This document shows positions 26,276 to 33,704 of a stretch of 64,000 nucleotides of DNA, piece by piece; positions within the stretch are counted from its first letter, which is position 1; each line of letters opens with the position of its first letter. The notes under the pieces are model-generated. The model did no database searches, had not been told where the DNA came from, and worked only from the letters and a program-made list of their open reading frames with translations. The stretch lies in NCBI GenBank assembly GCA_042663485.1, contig JBHTAF010000001.1; one strand, written 5' to 3'. The stretch is from Natronosalvus sp042663485 (lineage in GTDB: Archaea > Halobacteriota > Halobacteria > Halobacteriales > Natrialbaceae). Both the position numbers and the translations under genes were made by a program.

Positions 26276-27439
26276 CTAGAGATCACCCAGGTGCTTGCGT
26301 CTACGCATCAGATACAGGAAGTACGGCCCGCCGATCAGGCCGGTCAGGATACCGACCGGAAGCTGGTTCGTGCTGCCGAAGAGGACGGCCATGCCCAATC
26401 GCGCACCCACGTCTGCGGCGACCAGCAGTGCCGGGCCGACGAACAGACAGCCCACGATGAGGCGCTTGTAATCCGAGCCCACGAGCGTTCGTACGGCGTG
26501 AGGGACAATGAGTCCGACGAAGCCGACGATGCCCGCCGCGGCGATCGACGACGACGCTGCCACGATCGCGATTCCCGAGAGGCCGAACCGGACGCGCTCG
26601 ACGGACATCCCGAGCGCCCCAGCGGTTCGTTCTCCCAGTAGGAGGACGTTCAACTGTCTCGCGCCCGCCAGGGCGAGAATCGACGTGATAATGGTCCAGG
26701 GGAGGACGAGTCGAACCTCGTCCCAGTCCGCGCCGGTGAGCGTCCCGGTCGTCCAGGAAATCGCCGTCTGTACGGTCGCCATGTCCTGAGCGAACAGGAG
26801 GAGGGCCGTCTGGAGCGAGTTGAAGACGGTACCGACGATCACGCCCGCGAGCACGAGTCGAACGGGGTTGGTTCCGCCCTTCCAGGCGATCGCGTAGACG
26901 AGGACGAACGCGAGCGCACCGCCGAAAGCCGCGCTGATCGGGAGCAACGCTGTCATCCCCGAGAAGATCACGAGCGTGAGCAAGATCGCCAGCCCGGCGC
27001 CCGAGGAGACCCCGAGGATGTACGGGCTTGCGAGTTCGTTGCGCGTGACCGCCTGAAAGATTGCACCAGAAATTGCGAGATTCGAGCCGACCAGAACCGC
27101 GGCGAGTACCCGCGGCAAGCGGCCGTTCCAGACGATCGTCGTGTTTCGCGCCAGGTCGGGGAGTTCGTAACTCTCGGGAACGAACAGCACGGTCCGCATC
27201 AGATCCTCACCGAGGAGGAACGACAGCAATACCCGCTCGTCGTACCAGACGTCGGCGTCGAGGACGGCGTACCACGCCTCCGCAATGGACATCGAGTACA
27301 CGCCGAAGCTCACCTGGACGAACAGCGAGACGAGCACGACGACGACGCTCGCGATGGCAACCCCGACCAGTCGAGCGTCTATCCACCCGTAGCTCTCGAG
27401 TCGCGCAGACAGTTCCTGTGCCGTCCTCGAGTCACCCAT
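26276..27439 (-). CDS. Iron-siderophore type ABC transporter permease (FecCD family)
   Basis: A 387-aa integral membrane protein of the FecCD/BtuC family. It has about ten helices, with the conserved segments RLPRVLAAVLVGSNLAISGAIFQAVTRNELASPYILGVSSGA (near residue 110) and GIVGFVGLIVPHAVRTLVGSDYKRL (near 310), and ends in the typical GLIGGPYFLYLMRR. A 45-residue insert between helices 1 and 2 is common in haloarchaeal members. It is translationally coupled: 1 bp after the binding-protein stop and 2 bp before the ATPase start. Confidence 0.93.
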   Translation of the reverse strand: MGDSRTAQELSARLESYGWIDARLVGVAIASVVVVLVSLFVQVSFGVYSMSIAEAWYAVLDADVWYDERVLLSFLLGEDLMRTVLFVPESYELPDLARNTTIVWNGRLPRVLAAVLVGSNLAISGAIFQAVTRNELASPYILGVSSGAGLAILLTLVIFSGMTALLPISAAFGGALAFVLVYAIAWKGGTNPVRLVLAGVIVGTVFNSLQTALLLFAQDMATVQTAISWTTGTLTGADWDEVRLVLPWTIITSILALAGARQLNVLLLGERTAGALGMSVERVRFGLSGIAIVAASSSIAAAGIVGFVGLIVPHAVRTLVGSDYKRLIVGCLFVGPALLVAADVGARLGMAVLFGSTNQLPVGILTGLIGGPYFLYLMRRRKHLGDL

Positions 27440-27440
27440 C

Positions 27441-28625
27441 TCAGGGCCCGTCAGTGACGATTTCGGCGACTCGCTCGCGGTCGAACAGATCGCCCTCGAA
27501 CCGGTCGGGGAACAGTTCTAGTGCGGCGCGTTCCGTCGTAAACAGGTTGATGATGGGGCCCTGGTAGAGCGGACCACCGCGGAACACGCGCTCGTTCTGG
27601 ACGGCGGCGAGATCGCTCGCCATGGGGTGATCCTGCATGAACGCGAGCACCGAGTTCTCGAACTCGTCGGCCGACTTGGCTTCGTGTCCGCGCACGAGAA
27701 GTACGTCAGGGTCGACCTCCAGTATCGTCTCGTAGTCGATCTGGCCGCGGTCGTCGGTGCTCAGTCCGTCGACGCCGGTTCCCTCGAGAGCGTCCCCGAT
27801 GCCGAGGTCACGCCACTGTTTCTTGCTCGTTCCCTCGCCGAGCCGGTACGGCGAGAACGCTTCGGGCTCCTCGCCGCCCCAGACGAGCAGGGCGTTCGGC
27901 CGCTCGGATTCGGGCGGCAACTCCGCCTGGACGTCCGCGATGAACTCGTCGTGGAACGATTTGAACGCCTCGTAGCGCTCCTCGCGCTGGAAGATCTGGG
28001 CGACAATCTCGAAGGCCTCGTACAACGAGTAGTACCGGTAGTCGTGCCACGGGTCGGTCTGTCGGAAGATGACGTTCCCCATGAACGGCGCGATTTCCGT
28101 CGAAATCTCGTCCACGTCGGACTGTTCGAGGTTGAACGCGCCGTTTTCGATCAACCAGTTCGGGTCCATCAGGTGAAGGTCGGCCTCGAGTTCGTAGAAC
28201 ACCTCTTTGTCGATGCCGCCCTCGCCGATTAGCTGGACGAGGTCGTCCTTCTCGACGGAGACGCCGTCGAGTTCGTCGTAGTGCTGGGTGTGATACCGGG
28301 GGAGATTCCCGACGGAGAGGAGTCCATCGCCGACACCGAGGGTAACCCCCATGTCGGCGTACCCGGGGAAGTACGTCGCCCACCGCTCGGGTGGCTGGTC
28401 GAACTCGAGGGTGCCAACGGGTTCCATCGTGACCGAATAGGAGCCGTTGCCTTCGTTTTCACCAGTGTCGCTCGAGTTCTCGCCCGCCGTCTCGTTGCCG
28501 TTGCCGTTTCCGTCGTTAGAATCAGGATCTTCCTCCCGACCGGTACCGCTCACGCACCCCGCGAGGCCGGCGAGTGCCGCCGTTCCAGTCGCCAGAACCG
28601 CCCGCCGAGTCCGATTCGAAGTCAT
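27441..28625 (-). CDS. Iron-siderophore type ABC transporter substrate-binding lipoprotein
   Basis: A 394-aa exported binding protein. MTSNRTRRAVLATGTAALAGLAGC holds a Tat-like RR motif and lipobox with Cys24; then an acidic linker to residue ~60. The mature domain has helical-backbone periplasmic-binding-protein features (TYFPGYADMGVTLG; DYETILEVDPDVLLVRG; AVQNERVFRG; RAALELFPDRFEGD). Ligand probably an iron(III) chelate, in line with the operator upstream. First gene of the operon with the permease and ATPase; the promoter and iron box lie at 28631-28660. Confidence 0.92.
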   Translation of the reverse strand: MTSNRTRRAVLATGTAALAGLAGCVSGTGREEDPDSNDGNGNGNETAGENSSDTGENEGNGSYSVTMEPVGTLEFDQPPERWATYFPGYADMGVTLGVGDGLLSVGNLPRYHTQHYDELDGVSVEKDDLVQLIGEGGIDKEVFYELEADLHLMDPNWLIENGAFNLEQSDVDEISTEIAPFMGNVIFRQTDPWHDYRYYSLYEAFEIVAQIFQREERYEAFKSFHDEFIADVQAELPPESERPNALLVWGGEEPEAFSPYRLGEGTSKKQWRDLGIGDALEGTGVDGLSTDDRGQIDYETILEVDPDVLLVRGHEAKSADEFENSVLAFMQDHPMASDLAAVQNERVFRGGPLYQGPIINLFTTERAALELFPDRFEGDLFDRERVAEIVTDGP

Positions 28626-28630
28626 ACGTT

Positions 28631-28644
28631 TTAGGCTAGCCTAA
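28631..28644. promoter_or_regulatory. Palindromic DtxR/IdeR-like iron operator
   Basis: A perfect 14-bp palindrome TTAGGCTAGCCTAA, resembling the DtxR/IdeR consensus half-site TTAGG...CCTAA. It sits 5 bp from the start codon of the binding-protein gene and just downstream of a TATA-like element on the minus strand (about 28649-28656), so a bound regulator would cover the start site. A half-site TTTAGGC follows at 28664-28670. Iron-dependent repression of the importer is the natural reading. Confidence 0.75.
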
Positions 28645-28692
28645 CAGCGTAAAAGTGCATTGATTTAGGCCGACCGAAACGAGTCGGTTCGC

Positions 28693-29091
28693 TTACTCGA
28701 GGAGTTCGATCTCGTCGTCGCCGTTGGGAACGGCACAGAGGAACGCGCTCTCGGCGTCGGATTCGTTGCGGTACCAGTGGACGGTTCCAGCCGGGATCAG
28801 GAGGGAGTCGCCCGCTTCGACGTCGTACTCCTCGTCGCCGATCCCGACGACGTACTCGCCTTCGAGGACGTACTGCTCGTGCTCGACGGCGTTCGTGTGC
28901 GGTGGAACCTCGGCACCTGGCTCGAGGGTGAACCGGCGAATCGCGAAGTTCGGTGCCCCGTGTTCGGCCGCGATGAGGACGCCTTTCGCGAGTCCGTCCG
29001 CGGCGTCGACGGATTCGTACTCGACGTCGTCGGTACGGCGAATCGTCGCCTCAATGTCCGGATTCGATCCAGCGGATTCGGTGTCGGCCAT
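28693..29091 (-). CDS. Small cupin-domain protein
   Basis: A 132-aa single-cupin protein (start MADTESAGSNPDIE). Metal-site motifs: PHTNAVEHEQYVLEGEYVVGIG and DSLLIPAGTVHWYRN. The fold is a beta-barrel binding a divalent metal ion, often in dioxygenases or isomerases; the activity here is not predictable. Start chosen over an upstream open frame that reaches to 29277 without similarity. Its stop is 67 bp from the start of the iron transporter operon, which is on the same strand. Confidence 0.85.
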   Translation of the reverse strand: MADTESAGSNPDIEATIRRTDDVEYESVDAADGLAKGVLIAAEHGAPNFAIRRFTLEPGAEVPPHTNAVEHEQYVLEGEYVVGIGDEEYDVEAGDSLLIPAGTVHWYRNESDAESAFLCAVPNGDDEIELLE

Positions 29092-29308
29092 AATGGTCGT
29101 GAGCGCGTGAGCGACAAAACGGTTCGGACTCCGCAACCCGGATCGGTTTGGGGTACGCTTGGCCGCGTCGCCGAGGGCACCATTTCGTGTCGAGCGAGAT
29201 TCGTCGTACTCGAGGACCGTACCCGGAACTGAGACTCGAGTCGGGGCAGTGATGATGGTTCGTGGTTCGAACCGCAAACGCGAGCGAAAGCGTCGTCACT
29301 CGCGGTCG

Positions 29309-29326
29309 AAAAATATAGTTCAAAAA
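29309..29326 (-). terminator. U-tract terminator after the cold-shock gene
   Basis: On the minus strand, two T5 tracts (complement of 29322-29326 and 29309-29313) occur within 45 nt after the stop of the cold-shock gene, separated by a short AT-rich stretch. Such U-runs are the main intrinsic termination signal in archaea. Confidence 0.45.
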
Positions 29327-29349
29327 CGGTACCTCAGTGAATTCCCGAT

Positions 29350-29544
29350 TTACAGGCGCTCGACGTTCGTCGCGCGCGGGCCCTTGGGGGCCTGCTCGAT
29401 GTCGAACTCGATTTCCTGGCCTTCTTCCAGGTCAGGGCCGCCGACGTCTTCCATGTGGAAGAAAACGTCGTCGTCCGCGTCCTCAGTCTCGATGAATCCG
29501 TAGCCGCCAGTGTCGTTGAAGAAATCAACGGTTCCTTTCGCCAT
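29350..29544 (-). CDS. cspA: Cold-shock protein (CspA family)
   Basis: A 64-aa OB-fold protein starting MAKGTVDFFNDTGGYGFIETED. RNP1 (GYGFI) and RNP2 (DVFFH) are intact, so it should bind single-stranded RNA or DNA. Length is exactly that of the family. It ends in PKGPRATNVERL, also typical. Haloarchaea often carry several copies; this one is a monocistronic gene, followed by U-tracts. Confidence 0.95.
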   Translation of the reverse strand: MAKGTVDFFNDTGGYGFIETEDADDDVFFHMEDVGGPDLEEGQEIEFDIEQAPKGPRATNVERL

Positions 29545-29667
29545 TGCTTCTGAAGAGAGTCGGGGAAGACGGATAACCGTTCCGATGTATCCTCCAGCCG
29601 GAACAGACGGCTGACAGGCCTCGAAAACCGTTCTACCGCCGTGTTTTGGCGCCGTTTCGAATCGCAG

Positions 29668-29907
29668 TTACTCCTCGTCCTCGAGTCGCTGGGCGAAGAT
29701 CGAGACGAAAAAGACCAGCATGAACAGTGAGAACCCGATGACGATTCCGAAGAAGCCGCCCTGGGTGAGATCCACCGAGCTGGTTAGCGAGACGGCGACG
29801 AACGCGACGACGAAGACGGCAATCGTCAGGAATCCGATGGCGTAGTAGAAGTTGGTGTCGTTCTCGAGGAAACCCCACAGCGAGTCCCAGATCGGGGGTT
29901 GTGGCAT
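29668..29907 (-). CDS. Small two-helix membrane protein
   Basis: A 79-aa protein (start MPQPPIWDSLWGFLEND). Two hydrophobic helices are clear: FYYAIGFLTIAVFVVAFVAV (about residues 22-41) and GFFGIVIGFSLFMLVFFVSI (about 52-71), then an acidic tail QRLEDEE. Start selected at ATG 29907; an upstream in-frame ATG at 29961 adds 18 non-similar residues. No family recognised. Confidence 0.7.
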   Translation of the reverse strand: MPQPPIWDSLWGFLENDTNFYYAIGFLTIAVFVVAFVAVSLTSSVDLTQGGFFGIVIGFSLFMLVFFVSIFAQRLEDEE

Positions 29908-30088
29908 GCTCGAGTGTTCGAACGCGAGGACGAATAACGTTCGGTCCGCGGTTCGCTTCACCTCGAGACGGGGGCTGACGCGCGATCACATCATATTCCA
30001 CTACATCACATTGCGATTCGAGGACGGAACCGTTCGATAACGGCACGTGGGGCGAGGAGAATCGTCGTTCGCTACGACGGTGGTGTAG

Positions 30089-30856
30089 TCAGTAAAGCAG
30101 ACTCGAGACGCTATCGGCGTACGTATCGGGAAGGTCCATCGCGATGGACCGCGGGTCGGTTTCGCCGTCGAGGTTGACCAGGTACGCTCGCCCCGGTTCG
30201 GATCCGTAGGTTTCGTGAAAATCGTAGACGAAGCCGTAGCAAGTGACCGAGGACGGAATCGATTCCGCCATTCGAAGATAGGAGACCTGTCGATGGACGT
30301 TGTACTCGACGAGCTGGTCGATAATCCCGGTGTCGGCGTCGGCATCAACGTCATCGTCGGATCCAATATCGGTATCGACCAGTTCGCTCTCGAGACCCGA
30401 CTCGACGACGGGAACGAGCGCCTCGACCCACTTGGTGACCCCGCGCGGGCCCGGGGGTTCCTCGTCACCCGACGCGACCTCGTAGGCGGCCGTAACGGCA
30501 CCACAACCGGTGTGACCGACGACGGCGACTGCCTCCGTATCGGTGTAGTGAATCGGGTACAGAACGCTCCCGTCGACGAACCGCTCGCCGTCGTCGACGT
30601 CCCAGATCTGGTTTCCGATCGTACTCGGTGTGAAGATGGCTCCGGGACGGTCGATTGACCACATCCCTTCCTGTGAGACCCGCGAATCCGAACAACACAT
30701 GGTGACGACGTCGGGGTGTTGTTCGTCTCGAACGGCGTCGAAGTAGCCGTCGGAGAGAGAATCGACGTGGCGTTCGTTCCCCTCGAGGAGGTCGAAGAGG
30801 ACGGTTGCGTGATCGTCTCGAGCGTCCGTTGAGTCGGAGTCGGAGTCGGATGTCAT
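30089..30856 (-). CDS. Beta-class carbonic anhydrase
   Basis: A 255-aa enzyme interconverting CO2 and bicarbonate. Zinc-binding motifs of the beta class are present: C-x-D-x-R in MCCSDSRVSQEG (near residue 52) and H-x-x-C in VVGHTGCGAVTAAYE (near residue 114). The acidic insert SDDDVDADADTG near residue 170 is a halophilic feature. Start is set at MTSDSDSDSTD; the open frame extends nearly 500 bp further upstream into the repeat-containing intergenic region but has no protein character. A TATA-like element lies near 30896-30906 on the minus strand. Divergent from hemL across the putative origin. Confidence 0.9.
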   Translation of the reverse strand: MTSDSDSDSTDARDDHATVLFDLLEGNERHVDSLSDGYFDAVRDEQHPDVVTMCCSDSRVSQEGMWSIDRPGAIFTPSTIGNQIWDVDDGERFVDGSVLYPIHYTDTEAVAVVGHTGCGAVTAAYEVASGDEEPPGPRGVTKWVEALVPVVESGLESELVDTDIGSDDDVDADADTGIIDQLVEYNVHRQVSYLRMAESIPSSVTCYGFVYDFHETYGSEPGRAYLVNLDGETDPRSIAMDLPDTYADSVSSLLY

Positions 30857-31227
30857 GGGAATCGTCCGGAGTTTCACGTAAACGAACGACGAGAACCGTA
30901 TAATTGTGTTGGGGATTCCGATCACGGAGCGACCAGCTGCCGTCGCCTCGAGCGGGTGGTGACGACTGGCTGTCGCTTGAAATGGTTGGTGAAGGGGTCG
31001 ATTTTGAACGTAGAGGGCAGGAGGAATCGAGAGGCGGAGGGTGAGACGAATCAAGGGCAAAGAGTGAGAGAAGGATTGGAAAGAATGGAGTGTGGTAGGG
31101 GACACAGATTTGGTAGAGGGAGAACCGGATGACGTCGGGAATCCCAACGAGATTGGAGAGTTGTGAGTGGAAGCCACGAACCATGAGGTACGATAACACG
31201 ATCTCTCGGGAGAGGATTTGGAGGGAA

Positions 31228-31255
31228 CCCCCCACCCCTTCGTTTCAGGTGGAGA
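31228..31255 (-). repeat. Origin recognition box-like element 1
   Basis: On the minus strand reads TCTCCACCTGAAACGAAGGG then GTGGGGGG. Identical over 27 bp to element 2 but in the opposite orientation; G-string toward the carbonic anhydrase gene. Confidence 0.75.
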
Positions 31256-31333
31256 CCGGAAAGAAGGGTAGGGGGTGGGAGGGGTTTCTAGGACAGGAAG
31301 GTTTAAGATACCTCCCGAGAAATTAGTCCGCAG

Positions 31334-31422
31334 CACTAGCAAATAACGCATCTTACTAGGTGGGTTGGTTTTTGTTACTAGACTCTACTAGGAACGTCGT
31401 TCTAGACGGCTTGAGTTACTAG
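31334..31422 (+). repeat. Cluster of TACTAG hexamers
   Basis: TACTAG occurs at 31354, 31376, 31386 and 31417, and CACTAG at 31334, within 89 bp. CTAG words are rare in GC-rich haloarchaeal DNA, so the cluster is notable. It lies between the inverted boxes 1 and 2. Confidence 0.6.
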
Positions 31423-31530
31423 ATCGTCGGAACCCTCCGAATTCACGACTTTCACGGCTTCTCCTGCCGTCTCGAGTAGAAATCGTTCCCACTCAATCAC
31501 CGATTCGGCTCTCCGGTCCCACGAAACCCA

Positions 31531-31569
31531 CCACCCCTTCGTCCATCTCCACCTGAAACGAAGGGGTGG
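31531..31569. repeat. 12-bp inverted repeat overlapping ORB element 2
   Basis: Arms CCACCCCTTCGT (31531-31542) and ACGAAGGGGTGG (31558-31569) are perfect complements with a 15-nt spacer. The right arm is the core of element 2; the left arm is a partial opposite-facing box. Confidence 0.7.
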
Positions 31570-31573
31570 GGGT
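31546..31573 (+). repeat. Origin recognition box-like element 2
   Basis: Plus-strand TCTCCACCTGAAACGAAGGG then GTGGGGGT, with G-string toward hemL. Identical over 27 bp to the inverted element 1. Confidence 0.75.
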
Positions 31574-31664
31574 GTTCTATCCCCGGCAAACCCCTCAGAA
31601 CAATTCACTTTCTCCATCTCTGCAATAATAACAAATATCTAACAACAGCTGCCACATGACCTAT

Positions 31665-31687
31665 CACCCCTTCGTTTCAACTCGAGA
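31665..31687 (-). repeat. Origin recognition box-like element 3
   Basis: Minus strand reads TCTCGAGTTGAAACGAAGGG then GTG. It shares the GAAACGAAGGGGTG core with elements 1 and 2, and 21 of 22 bases with the element inside the ABC ATPase gene at 39975-39996. It lies about 110 bp before the hemL start. Confidence 0.7.
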
Positions 31688-31796
31688 ATCACTACGTTTT
31701 CAGGCACGGTCCAACCGCCAACACACCAACCCAGATCTCGAGGGAACCAGACCTCGGTACATCTTTGCCGTCCGCAACCAAAGCGCTGACCATACC

Positions 31797-33149
31797 ATGA
31801 ACGACGAACGCTCACGCGCGCTGTACGACCGGGCGCTCTCAGTCATGCCCGGCGGCGTCAACTCCGCCGTCCGGGCAGCCATCGAGCCGTACCCGTTTTT
31901 CGTCCAGAAGGGCGACGGCGGCCACGTCGTCGACGCCGACGGCAATCGACTCGTCGACTGGGTCATGGGCCTCGGGCCCCTGCTCCTCGGGCACGATCTC
32001 CCCGAACCCGTCCAGGCGGCGATCCAGCGAGCGGCCAGCGAAGGACCGATGTACGGCACGCCGACCGAACTCGAGGTCGACCTCGCCGAGTTCGTCGTCC
32101 GGCACGTCCCGAGCGTCGAGAAGATGCGGTTCGTCAACTCCGGCACCGAAGCGACCGTCTCGGCCGTCCGCCTCGCCCGCGGAACGACCGGCCGAAACAA
32201 GATCGTCATCATGCAGGGCGGCTACCACGGCGCCCAGGAGTCGACGCTGGTCGAGGGCGACGCCGACCATCCAGCTCCCTCCTCCGCCGGCATCCCGCAG
32301 GCGTTCGCCGAGCACACCCTTCCCGTCCCGTTCAACGACGAAGCGGCCGTCCGCGAGGTCTTCCAGGAACACGGCGACGACATCGCGGGCGTCCTCGTCG
32401 AACCGATCCTCGCCAACTACGGCATCGTCCACCCCGTCGACGGCTACCTCGAGACCCTCCGCGAGCTCACCGACGATCACGACTCGCTCCTGATCTTCGA
32501 CGAGGTCATCACCGGCTTTCGCGTCGGCGGACTGGGCTGTGCGCAGAGTCACTTCGGCATCACGCCCGACCTCACCACCTTCGGCAAGATCATCGGCGGT
32601 GGGTTTCCCGTCGGCGCCATCGGCGGCCGCGCCGAGTTGATCGAGGGATTCGCACCCACCGGTGACGTCTTCCAGGCCGGCACCTTCTCCGGCCACCCCG
32701 TGACGATGGCCGCCGGCCTCGAGACGCTCACCTTCGCGGCCGAAAACGACGTCTACGACCACGTCAACGGGCTCGGCGAGACGCTCAGGGCTGGCCTCAC
32801 CGACATTCTCGCGGATCAGGCACCGAACTACACCGTGGTCGGAACCGACAGCATGTTCAAAGTGATTTTTACGCGCGACGGTCCCTCTCGAGACGAACTC
32901 GGGGCCGGTGACCAGTGCGAAGCCGGCTGTCGCCAGAATCCCGACTGTCCGCGCTACGAGTACTGTCCGAAGAACGCGGCCGACGTCAAACGAGCCGAAA
33001 CCGAACGCTGGCGGCGGATCTTCTGGGGCCAGATGCGCGAACAGGGCATCTTCCTCTCTCAGAACCAGTTCGAGAGTCAGTTCGTCAGCTACGGGCACAC
33101 CGAGGAGGACGTCGAGCGGACGCTCGAGGCGTACAAGCACGCGCTCTGA
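31797..33149 (+). CDS. hemL: Glutamate-1-semialdehyde 2,1-aminomutase
   Basis: A 450-aa PLP enzyme converting glutamate-1-semialdehyde to 5-aminolevulinate in tetrapyrrole (haem, cobalamin) synthesis by the C5 route. N-terminal YDRALSVMPGGVNSAVRA is typical. Other family segments are LLLGHDLPEPVQAAI, FVNSGTEATVSAVRLARG, IFDEVITGFRVGGLG and TTFGKIIGGGFPVGAIGG, with the PLP-binding lysine in the last. A Cys-rich stretch near residues 375-395 (CEAGCRQNPDCPRYEYC) may be a metal site, and it is an oddity compared with bacterial enzymes. Start ATG at MNDERSRALYD. Confidence 0.94.
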   Translation: MNDERSRALYDRALSVMPGGVNSAVRAAIEPYPFFVQKGDGGHVVDADGNRLVDWVMGLGPLLLGHDLPEPVQAAIQRAASEGPMYGTPTELEVDLAEFVVRHVPSVEKMRFVNSGTEATVSAVRLARGTTGRNKIVIMQGGYHGAQESTLVEGDADHPAPSSAGIPQAFAEHTLPVPFNDEAAVREVFQEHGDDIAGVLVEPILANYGIVHPVDGYLETLRELTDDHDSLLIFDEVITGFRVGGLGCAQSHFGITPDLTTFGKIIGGGFPVGAIGGRAELIEGFAPTGDVFQAGTFSGHPVTMAAGLETLTFAAENDVYDHVNGLGETLRAGLTDILADQAPNYTVVGTDSMFKVIFTRDGPSRDELGAGDQCEAGCRQNPDCPRYEYCPKNAADVKRAETERWRRIFWGQMREQGIFLSQNQFESQFVSYGHTEEDVERTLEAYKHAL

Positions 33150-33451
33150 TCGCCCCCGCGCCTCGAGTCACTGGCTGCTCGTCGTTTTACTCTGTGAACG
33201 TGGCCGCCCGTCGTCTTTTTCTTGAACCTGGACACCAGTCGCTTCACTGTGTGAAAGCTATCCAAAGGTTTACGTTTCGAGCCATCGCCTCTTCGAGTGG
33301 CCACTGGGGGGTGGCCACCTGGGAATACAGGGTCGCGGCTGGTCGTTCCGATGGCCGGCCCGTGTCTTTTGTGGTGCGTTACAGTGGTGGGTTTCCGAAT
33401 CGTCAGGTGGTGTTCTAGCGAGCCTCGCGTTTCAGCGCAGTCTCGCTTTCC

Positions 33452-33524
33452 AGCGCTGCGTTGCGCACTAGCACCGCCTCACGTTCCAACGTCGCTTCGC
33501 GCACCAGCATCACCTCGCGTTCCA
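33452..33524 (+). repeat. Imperfect ~36-bp tandem direct repeat
   Basis: Two adjacent units, 33452-33488 and 33489-33524, align almost throughout (GTTGCGCACTAGCACCGCCT versus CTTCGCGCACCAGCATCACCT, each ending CGTTCCA). A weaker third unit precedes them (CGCGTTTCAGCGCAGTCTCG). Confidence 0.6.
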
Positions 33525-33650
33525 ATCGAGACGACGGTCCACCGGGCTCGGCCGACGAGTCGATTCGACTGCAAACTCGAGTAACGACGATTCATCTCGT
33601 CGCTACTGATCGACGATTCGTTTTTCGACTGCAAACGCCGCTGCCGATAC

Positions 33651-33658
33651 TTTATATA
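33651..33658 (+). promoter_or_regulatory. TATA box of the Rad3-like helicase gene
   Basis: TTTATATA lies 47 bp before ATG 33705, predicting a short 5' leader of about 20-25 nt. Confidence 0.6.
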
Positions 33659-33704
33659 CGATACCGCGGCCAGATCAGTCCGTCAACCCTATGCACGACC
33701 GACG

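Larger units (their letters stand above)
31228..31687. other. Putative replication origin (cluster of origin recognition boxes)
   Basis: A 460-bp block in a 940-bp gene-free, comparatively AT-rich region (30857-31796) between divergent genes. It contains three elements with the core GAAACGAAGGGGTG, closely matching archaeal ORB sequences bound by Orc1/Cdc6, each with a G-string on one side. Two boxes are inverted and point away from each other, with a 290-bp interval holding AT-rich patches that could unwind; another AT-rich patch (CAATAATAACAAATATC, near 31624) lies between boxes 2 and 3. No orc1/cdc6 gene occurs in the window, so origin function is inferred from motif and layout only. Confidence 0.6.
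33150..33704. other. Intergenic region upstream of the Rad3-like helicase
   Basis: 555 bp without a convincing gene. It contains a short palindrome TTCACTGTGTGAA (33243-33255), two direct copies of GTGGCCAC (33297 and 33311), an imperfect tandem repeat (33452-33524), TTCGACTGCAAAC twice (near 33567 and 33624), and the promoter of the helicase gene near 33651. Confidence 0.6.

Noticed and set aside
28441..28470. CCTTCGTTTTCACCAGTGTCG as a further ORB-like element
   Set aside because: It lacks the G-string and has an extra T in the core; it is an acidic linker coding region of the binding protein.
30857..31351. N-terminal extension of the carbonic anhydrase up to 31351
   Set aside because: The extra residues are Ser/Pro/Leu-rich without family similarity, and a TATA-like element sits inside this stretch, just before ATG 30856.
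31402..31617. A 71-residue minus-strand frame inside the origin-like region, with the fairly protein-like stretch SVIEWERFLLETAGEAVKVV
   Set aside because: It runs through ORB element 2 (read as PPLRFRWR), has no promoter or start signal and no known family. It might be a gene relic, but the support is too weak.
33243..33255. Palindrome TTCACTGTGTGAA as a regulator site
   Set aside because: It is far (over 400 bp) from the helicase start and 94 bp after hemL; a single short palindrome is not enough.
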